This document shows positions 20,490 to 20,493 of a stretch of DNA of 20,493 bases, one piece after another (the first letter of the stretch is position 1; every line of letters starts with the position of its first letter). The stretch is taken from positions 1 to 20,493 of the forward strand of contig JASJQH010007103.1 of the NCBI GenBank assembly GCA_040143965.1, read 5' to 3'. The position numbers and the translations under genes are program-made. Origin of the DNA: Basidiobolus ranarum. Taxonomy: Eukaryota > Basidiobolomycota > Basidiobolomycetes > Basidiobolales. Below the pieces are notes generated by a model. The model did not search any database and was not told where the DNA came from. It saw nothing but the letters and a program-made list of their open reading frames with translations.

Positions 20490-20493
20490 GTTT

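Overview
The window looks like nuclear DNA of a fungus, most likely an early-diverging, repeat-tolerant lineage. The evidence is an intronless histone H2A ending in the fungal SQEL tail, a fungal-type tropomyosin gene, a P5B-type ATPase, an AAAP-family amino acid transporter, and short GT-AG introns (59-188 nt, one with a CTAAC branch point). Coding sequence is sparse and sits in AT-rich, mostly featureless intergenic DNA. That spacing and the protein flavour would fit an entomophthoralean or related zygomycete-grade fungus. The placement is inference from style, not from a database match.

Layout, left to right. All five supported genes lie on the minus strand. (1) 1-1657: 5' part of a P5B ATPase gene (two exons, 3' end outside the window) with a signal peptide and a Cys-rich ectodomain; a TATA box and CCAAT element lie about 155 nt upstream of its ATG. 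(2) 1820-8170: long non-coding stretch holding a decayed LTR-retrotransposon reverse transcriptase fragment (about 2237-2475), a 411-bp fold-back repeat element (5822-6232) and a 34-bp tandem duplication (6395-6462). (3) 8180-8800: single-exon gene for a 206-aa protein, tentatively tubby-C-terminal-like/LURP-one-like. (4) 10688-11086: histone H2A (132 aa). (5) 12377-13571: five-exon tropomyosin gene (272 aa). (6) 14625-14971 and 15054-15405: two direct copies of the same repeat family as the fold-back element. (7) About 16990-17550: GC-richer stretch that may be a decayed, once-spliced gene on the plus strand. (8) 19017-20315: intronless 432-aa AAAP amino acid transporter.

The genes do not form an operon or pathway: they are an unlinked set of housekeeping genes (membrane transport, chromatin, actin cytoskeleton). 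The most striking observation is in tropomyosin. Exons 3+4 are exactly 333 nt with matching phase-2 ends. Removing them leaves exactly 161 residues, the classical short fungal tropomyosin length, and residues 36-136 align without gaps to 147-247. The gene therefore carries a 111-residue internal duplication and could make short and long forms by exon skipping.
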